From: Acidobacteriaceae bacterium | GTDB taxonomy: Bacteria > Acidobacteriota > Terriglobia > Bryobacterales > Bryobacteraceae | Assembly: GCA_019245255.1 (NCBI GenBank) | Contig: JAFARV010000537.1 | Span: 1-11,087, forward strand | Reading direction: 5' to 3' | DNA: 11,087 nucleotides | Part shown: positions 6,301 through 11,087 of the stretch, piece by piece | Position numbering within the stretch: position 1 is the stretch's first letter | How the letters are laid out: each line of letters starts with the position of its first letter | Made by a program: the position numbers and the translations under genes | The notes under the pieces: generated by a model | The model's database searches: none | The model's input: only the letters and a program-made list of their open reading frames with translations | Told to the model about the DNA's origin: nothing

Positions 6301-8117
6301 GCCACTTCAAACAATTCGGGAAATACGAGATCGTCCGCAAGCTGAGCCGCAGTTTGACGGATGTGTATCTGGCGCGTGATTCTGAGACGGGCGCGCTCGC
6401 TGTTCTGAAGCTGGTCGAGCAATCGCGCGACGAGTTCACGCAATTGGTCATCGAAGCCGAGCGCCGCGGAGCAGTGCTTCAGAAGCAGCTCCATCAGATA
6501 GATCCGCGAATTCTTCAGGTCTACGACTTCGGCGAGCAACAAAACTGCTTTTTCGTCGCGATGGAGTACTTCGAAGGCAAAACAGTTGCAGAGATCCTGC
6601 GGGAACAGAGCACTATCGATCCCAAGCGTGCCGCGCGCTACGCCGCCGAGATCAGTGATCAGCTGAAAACGTTGCATGCCTTTGTCTCCGACGTCGACGG
6701 CCACAAGACTGCGGTCGTCCACGGAGATATCAAGCCCTCCAACATTCAAATCGGCAGCAACGACGAGGTTCGTTTACTTGATTTCGGCATCGCAAAAGTC
6801 ATCAGCCTAACCAGAAACCTGACGCACCACAATCTCGGCAGCCCCAGTTACTGTTCGCCGGAACGGTTGAGTAAGGGTCAGGTGGATGCGCAAGCGGATC
6901 TCTGGGCGTTGGGCGTGACGCTGTTCGAGATGATCTCCGGTCTGCCTCCTTATCAGGCTGAGAACACGCGAAAACTGGAGAACCTGATTCAATCGCGCCG
7001 GCCGCCGCGTGCGTTGCCGGATACGTGCCCACCGGGTTTACGTGCCGTAATCGAAAAATCTCTCGCGAGCAATCTTAACGAACGGTACCAAACGGCCGAA
7101 GCCCTGGAGGGCGATCTGCGGGCATTCTTATCCGACCGCGCGACTGTTGCTGAAACGGAGGCGCGGCAATCGTGGAACGCCGCGCCAACGATTGCAAGGT
7201 ATCCGGCCGAATCCCGCTCAACCAAGCTCGTTGCAAAGACCCGCACAATGCTGAAGCTGCCGGAGCGCGTGAAGGTAGCGCTAAGGCCTGCGGACCTGCG
7301 GCGCGCGGCAATCGCTTTGATTTCAGGATTCGTGCTAGGCGTGGGCGTGCTCATGCCGGCCGCGTACCTTTATCGATTCCACCGGGCCAGCGAGGCGCTC
7401 AAGGCGGCCCAGGACTATGTTGCCCGCGATCCGGCTGCGATCGCATCCGACTGGAATCTTTTCCAACAGCTGCAGAAGGAGAGTCATTTCCTCGGCCGCT
7501 TTTCGCCCGTACGGGAGGTCGCCGAGCCACTTCGAGCGCGGTTCGTCTCAACCGCTGACAAAATCCTGGGTGACTACAGGAGCAGCGCAAGTTCCGCGCC
7601 CGAGCGTTTCGACTGGAACAAGGCTCAGCTGTGCCTGCGGCATGCTCTCGAGATTAATCCCTCGGATGCGGCGGCGCGCGGCAGACTTGCTCTCTGTAAT
7701 GCGTACGGGATCTTGACAAAGCATCCACGGCTGCCCGAAGCCAGCGCGAGCATTCAGCAGTTCAATGAAGCCGAACGCCTGCTGCCCCATTCGCCGGACC
7801 CTCATCTGGGCTTGGCGCGTTTATATGTGTATGCCTATAAAAACGTGGAGCCGGGCATTGCAGAGTTGCGGAAGGCGGAAAGCCTCGGCTATCACATGGG
7901 GGCCAAGGAAGCGGCTGAAGAGGCCGATGGCTATTTATATCGGGCGCAATGGGAGTTTCTACGCGCCCGGTATACCGTACCCCAAGCTGCGCAAAAGCGA
8001 TGGCTAACCATGGCCGAGGCCGACGTGGCGCGCGCACGTAAGTTGCGGCAATTCGACCAGTCAGGCGCGCAGATCGAACCGATTAGCTTGCCCGGAACCC
8101 TGCGCCTATGGCGGTAA
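6297..8117 (+). CDS. Membrane Ser/Thr protein kinase with TPR-like extracytoplasmic region
   Basis: A 606-residue PknB/Hanks-type kinase. The kinase domain spans about residues 8-270: lysine K38 (AVLKL), a helix-C glutamate (E53 or E55), the catalytic loop H142-G-D144-I-K146-P-S-N149, D162-F-G164, C-S-P-E189, and DLWALGVTLFEMISG. The nucleotide-binding loop is odd: residues 16-24 read LSRSLTDVY, with all three usual glycines replaced and one position shorter. A linker leads to one membrane helix (about 337-359). The C-terminal ~240 residues outside the cytoplasm have helical, TPR-like repeats, including LRHALEINPSDAAARGRLAL and AERLLPHSPDPHLGLARLYV. No PASTA domain is present. The ATG at 6297 was chosen because it overlaps the phosphatase stop and begins just before the kinase fold; an ATG at 6201 would add 32 residues lying inside the phosphatase gene. 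It probably phosphorylates wall-synthesis proteins and creates ligands for the FHA protein. Confidence 0.92.
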   Translation: MSHFKQFGKYEIVRKLSRSLTDVYLARDSETGALAVLKLVEQSRDEFTQLVIEAERRGAVLQKQLHQIDPRILQVYDFGEQQNCFFVAMEYFEGKTVAEILREQSTIDPKRAARYAAEISDQLKTLHAFVSDVDGHKTAVVHGDIKPSNIQIGSNDEVRLLDFGIAKVISLTRNLTHHNLGSPSYCSPERLSKGQVDAQADLWALGVTLFEMISGLPPYQAENTRKLENLIQSRRPPRALPDTCPPGLRAVIEKSLASNLNERYQTAEALEGDLRAFLSDRATVAETEARQSWNAAPTIARYPAESRSTKLVAKTRTMLKLPERVKVALRPADLRRAAIALISGFVLGVGVLMPAAYLYRFHRASEALKAAQDYVARDPAAIASDWNLFQQLQKESHFLGRFSPVREVAEPLRARFVSTADKILGDYRSSASSAPERFDWNKAQLCLRHALEINPSDAAARGRLALCNAYGILTKHPRLPEASASIQQFNEAERLLPHSPDPHLGLARLYVYAYKNVEPGIAELRKAESLGYHMGAKEAAEEADGYLYRAQWEFLRARYTVPQAAQKRWLTMAEADVARARKLRQFDQSGAQIEPISLPGTLRLWR

Positions 8118-11087
8118 CCAGAACCTGGGAGCACGAGCTCGCAGCCAGGTTAAAGCTACTTGAAGAGCTGCCCAAACCGGTCGAGCGTAAGACGGAATGG
8201 AAGTGCCTCTTGGCGGCAAGCATCGTGGTTACGGCCGGTCTCGCGCTTGTGTTCGTCGCTAAAACGCAGGACTTCGCCGATGAGCAACACAAGCTCGATC
8301 ATGGCGAGCTGCTAAATCTCAACGAGATCGACCGCCCGGAAGCTTTGCTCCCCTTACTTGAAATCATCCCTGCGCCTGGCGAACGCCAGGCAACAGCAGA
8401 GCGCATCACAGATTTCATTTCACGGCGAAGACCGCTTCCGAATGTCGGCGCTCTCGCGCGAATCCGAAGCACTCCCAGGATTCCGGTTTCGAAGTTGAAA
8501 CCCGAGGTGGTCGTGCGCACGCCGCGCGAGTTCACGAACACGTTTGCAGTGTGGACTGCGCTGTACCTGGCAGCGTTCTGGATGGTGCATTTCGTCTGGC
8601 GCCTCCGGCGCTTTCGCGCCGATGCGGCGGTGTTGCCCGCTATTCACATGCTCACCGGGATCGGGTTGATTCTGATGATCAGCATCCGCGACCCGCTTCG
8701 CGACACGCTTGAGTTCAAAAAGTTTGCCTGGGGCGTAATTGCAGGCTGCGCGATCCTGCTGCTGCCCCTGTTCAAAGCGTTTCAATATCGGAACTTCTCG
8801 CGCTGGGTGTACACGCCACTGATCGCCGCGTTCGCCTTGTTCGTGGCGCTCACGCGTTTCGGATCCGGTCCTACCGGGAGCGATGCCAAAGTCAATCTGG
8901 GGCCATTCCAACCCGTCGAGATCATAAAAATCCTCGTCGTGTTCTTTCTCGCGGGCTACTTCGCGAAGCGCTGGGAATGGCTTCGGGATCTGGCGCAGAA
9001 GACGTTTGTTCCGCCTTTCCTGCGCTGGTTTCAGCTGCCCCGTTTCTCACACACGCTGCCGGTGATGTTTGCCGTTGCGTGTGCCTTGGCCATGTTCTTC
9101 CTGTTGAAGGACATGGGGCCGGCGCTTGTAATGGGCTTCGTCTTCATCGCGATGTTCGCTGTCGCGCGCGGCCGCGCCGGACTGGCTCTACTCGCAGTTG
9201 TTGTGCTGGTGGCGGGCGTTACCGTCGGCTACCGGATTGGCGCTCCACATACCGTCGTCGAGCGCGTCTCCATGTGGCTTTCTCCCTGGGACAACAACAT
9301 CCGCGGCGGCGACCAGCTGGCACATGGATTATGGGCATTCGCAACCGGAGGGCCGTGGGGATCGGGACCGGGCTGGGGTGATCCCGGTCTTATACCCGCA
9401 GGTCACACCGATCTCGTTCTGCCATCCATCGGAGAAGAGTGGGGCGCGGTGGGCGTCTTCATTGTGTTCCTCTTGCTGGGGTTTCTGGTTGCACGAGGGT
9501 TCCGCATCGCTCTGCGCGCCCCCGACGAATACTCGATGTTTCTCGCATTCGGGCTGTCGACTCTGATCGCGCTCGAAATGCTTCTGATCTCAGGCGGCGC
9601 TCTGGGCGCCATTCCACTCTCTGGCGTCGTTTCGCCGTTCTTGAGCTCCGGGAACACGGCGATGCTCGCGAACTTCCTGATCTTTGCGATCCTGCTCGGC
9701 ATTTCGAACCAGAGCGCTGCCGTCGATCGTGACAGCGTGAACGAAGCGCTCACGATTGAACCGCTGTTCAAACGTCCGGTGCTGGTTGCCGCTGCCGCTG
9801 TTGGAGTTTGCGCCCTCGCTCTGCTTGGCCGCGATCTTGAGGTCCAGGTGTTGCATGATATGGACCTGATCGGTCAAGACGCGCACGTAATCGCTCAAGA
9901 CGGCGTCAAACGACCGGAGCATAATCCGCGTTTAAACCTGCTTGCAGCTTCGATCCCTCGCGGCAACGTCTACGATCGCAATGGTGTGCTGCTTGCGACG
10001 AGCAGTTGGGACGATCTCGAAAAGAACCGGTCGCAATATCAGCAGCTTGGGATTTCAATTGACCAGGCGTGTTCGCGTCTCGAAACCAGGCATTATCCGT
10101 TTGGCCCTGCGACGGCCCATCTGCTTGGGGACATGCGGACGCGGCAGAACTTCGAAGCTTCAAACTCATCGCTGATTGAGCGCGATTCCGCGCACCGCCT
10201 TCAGGGTTATGACAGCTATCGCGATCTGGTGCCGGTGGTGCGCTACCGTCACCAGCGCAGTAATCCGATTGTCGAAAATCTGCTGAATCGCGATCGCAGC
10301 GTTCACACGACTATTGACATCCGGTTGCAACTGAAAGCGATGGATGAGCTGCGCAATGCTCTCGAACCCAAAGGCAAGAAGGGTGCAATTGTCGTTTTGA
10401 ATCCGGCCACGGGAGATGTGCTTGCGTTAGCGAGTTGGCCGTCGCCGTCCGGAAGCCACGCGAGCACGGATGAGTTGCTCGATCGCGCCCGTTACGGGCA
10501 ATACCCGCCTGGATCAACATTCAAGCTGGTCACAGCTATGGCAGCGCTGCGTCTCGATCCCAAAGCTACGCAAGCACGCTATACGTGCCGAGGCTTGGGC
10601 GATGGCCGGGTGGGTACCGTCATCCCGGGATGGCGGCGTCCCATACGAGACGATATCGGCGACCACGCGCACGGGACGCTCGATATGGCGCACGCGATCA
10701 TGGTTTCCTGCAACGCATACTTCGCGCAGCTTGGCGTCTTCAAAGTAGGAGCGCAGGCGTTGCAACAAACGGCCAGCCTGATGGGTATCCCCGCGGGTGA
10801 CGTATCGGAGATCCGGAAGATGATGCCATTCGCGGCGTATGGCCAGGGCCCGGTGCTCGCGACCCCGTTCAAGATGGCCCGCGTTGCGGCAACGATTGCT
10901 GCCGGAGGAGAAATGCCGCAAGGCCGGTGGGTGCTCGATTCGAGCAACTCGCGAACCGGCCCGGCGACCGCGGTGGTCGCTCCGGAACAGGCCGACTTCC
11001 TGGCGCAGGCGATGCGCTCCGTCGTGCTGAGCGGCACAGCACGTTCGGCCATGGCAGGCTTGAAACTGGAGGCTGCGGGCAAAACTG
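8108..11087 (+). CDS. Fused SEDS (RodA/FtsW) polymerase and class B PBP transpeptidase, partial at 3' end
   Basis: One uninterrupted frame runs 993 codons to the window edge with no stop. An N-terminal extension holds a membrane helix (about residues 32-52) and a periplasmic stretch (53-140). Residues about 143-534 are a SEDS lipid II polymerase: FQPVEIIK (267-274), GGDQLAHGLWAF, then AGHTDLVLPSIGEEWG with H433-T434-D435, the conserved catalytic-site aspartate, and SGVVSPFLSSGN (505-516). After a linker of about 20 residues, a second anchor (557-574) leads to a class B PBP: RGNVYDRNGVLLA (618-630), RHYPFGPATAHLLG, TTIDIRLQ, then the transpeptidase with S803-T-F-K806, S867-C-N869 and K992-T993 followed by the first G of the glycine codon. 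Ser803 is the expected acyl-acceptor, sensitive to beta-lactams. About 185 residues separate RG from the active serine, which is compact and like mycobacterial PbpA. The start overlaps the kinase end by 10 bases, with only a weak GGAA ahead. The product would both polymerise and crosslink glycan. Confidence 0.93.
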   Translation, partial: MAVTRTWEHELAARLKLLEELPKPVERKTEWKCLLAASIVVTAGLALVFVAKTQDFADEQHKLDHGELLNLNEIDRPEALLPLLEIIPAPGERQATAERITDFISRRRPLPNVGALARIRSTPRIPVSKLKPEVVVRTPREFTNTFAVWTALYLAAFWMVHFVWRLRRFRADAAVLPAIHMLTGIGLILMISIRDPLRDTLEFKKFAWGVIAGCAILLLPLFKAFQYRNFSRWVYTPLIAAFALFVALTRFGSGPTGSDAKVNLGPFQPVEIIKILVVFFLAGYFAKRWEWLRDLAQKTFVPPFLRWFQLPRFSHTLPVMFAVACALAMFFLLKDMGPALVMGFVFIAMFAVARGRAGLALLAVVVLVAGVTVGYRIGAPHTVVERVSMWLSPWDNNIRGGDQLAHGLWAFATGGPWGSGPGWGDPGLIPAGHTDLVLPSIGEEWGAVGVFIVFLLLGFLVARGFRIALRAPDEYSMFLAFGLSTLIALEMLLISGGALGAIPLSGVVSPFLSSGNTAMLANFLIFAILLGISNQSAAVDRDSVNEALTIEPLFKRPVLVAAAAVGVCALALLGRDLEVQVLHDMDLIGQDAHVIAQDGVKRPEHNPRLNLLAASIPRGNVYDRNGVLLATSSWDDLEKNRSQYQQLGISIDQACSRLETRHYPFGPATAHLLGDMRTRQNFEASNSSLIERDSAHRLQGYDSYRDLVPVVRYRHQRSNPIVENLLNRDRSVHTTIDIRLQLKAMDELRNALEPKGKKGAIVVLNPATGDVLALASWPSPSGSHASTDELLDRARYGQYPPGSTFKLVTAMAALRLDPKATQARYTCRGLGDGRVGTVIPGWRRPIRDDIGDHAHGTLDMAHAIMVSCNAYFAQLGVFKVGAQALQQTASLMGIPAGDVSEIRKMMPFAAYGQGPVLATPFKMARVAATIAAGGEMPQGRWVLDSSNSRTGPATAVVAPEQADFLAQAMRSVVLSGTARSAMAGLKLEAAGKT

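Noticed and set aside
8420..8911. Minus-strand open frame opposite the synthase gene
   Set aside because: It lies wholly within a well-supported plus-strand gene, has no recognisable domain, and its composition is that expected of an antisense shadow.
9406..9771. Short open frames on both strands within the SEDS part
   Set aside because: The synthase frame through this stretch carries the conserved HTD, GEE and SGVVSPFLSSGN motifs; the others are shadows.
1..11087. CRISPR arrays, insertion sequences, tRNA or rRNA genes
   Set aside because: No repeat-spacer pattern, transposase, cloverleaf or rRNA-like segment was seen on either strand.

Overview
The window is a plus-strand run of six recognisable genes plus one very small gene from a moderately GC-rich Gram-negative bacterium. 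The Oar-like outer-membrane receptor, with a carboxypeptidase-regulatory-like N-terminus fused to a TonB-dependent-receptor plug and barrel, is a family strongly expanded in Acidobacteriota. Together with the linked FHA / PP2C / Ser-Thr kinase / FtsW-RodA genes it points to an acidobacterium. This assignment is inference; no rRNA or other phylogenetic marker is present.

Layout. 1-215: a leader with no gene I can support, ending in a perfect 14-bp palindrome just before the first gene. 216-1004: a slipin (stomatin/SPFH) membrane protein. 1005-1254: an intergenic region with a plausible sigma-70-type promoter bracketed by an inverted TTGACA/TGTCAA pair. 1255-4344: a 1029-residue Oar-like outer-membrane protein. 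4345-4472: a short intergenic region with a GC-rich hairpin. 4473-11087 and beyond: a tightly coupled signalling and cell-wall operon. It encodes an FhaA-like FHA protein, a 33-residue single-pass membrane peptide, a membrane-anchored PP2C phosphatase, a membrane Ser/Thr kinase, and a SEDS glycosyltransferase (RodA/FtsW) fused in one reading frame to a class B penicillin-binding transpeptidase. The last gene is open at the right edge, exactly at its KTG motif.

The operon reads as one unit. Three consecutive junctions are ATGA stop/start overlaps and the fourth is a 10-bp overlap. The gene set parallels the actinobacterial fhaA-fhaB-pstP-rodA-pbpA-pknA-pknB cluster, in which a kinase/phosphatase pair and phosphothreonine-binding FHA proteins control peptidoglycan synthesis. 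Here the polymerase and crosslinking enzymes are one polypeptide, the kinase has a TPR-like rather than PASTA extracytoplasmic part, and the phosphatase carries a C-terminal membrane anchor. The likely job is phospho-control of septal or lateral wall synthesis at the membrane.

The points most worth a second look are the natural SEDS-PBP fusion with an extra N-terminal membrane segment and a helix-hairpin-helix-like periplasmic segment, the coupled 33-codon gene, and the loss of all glycines from the kinase nucleotide-binding loop.
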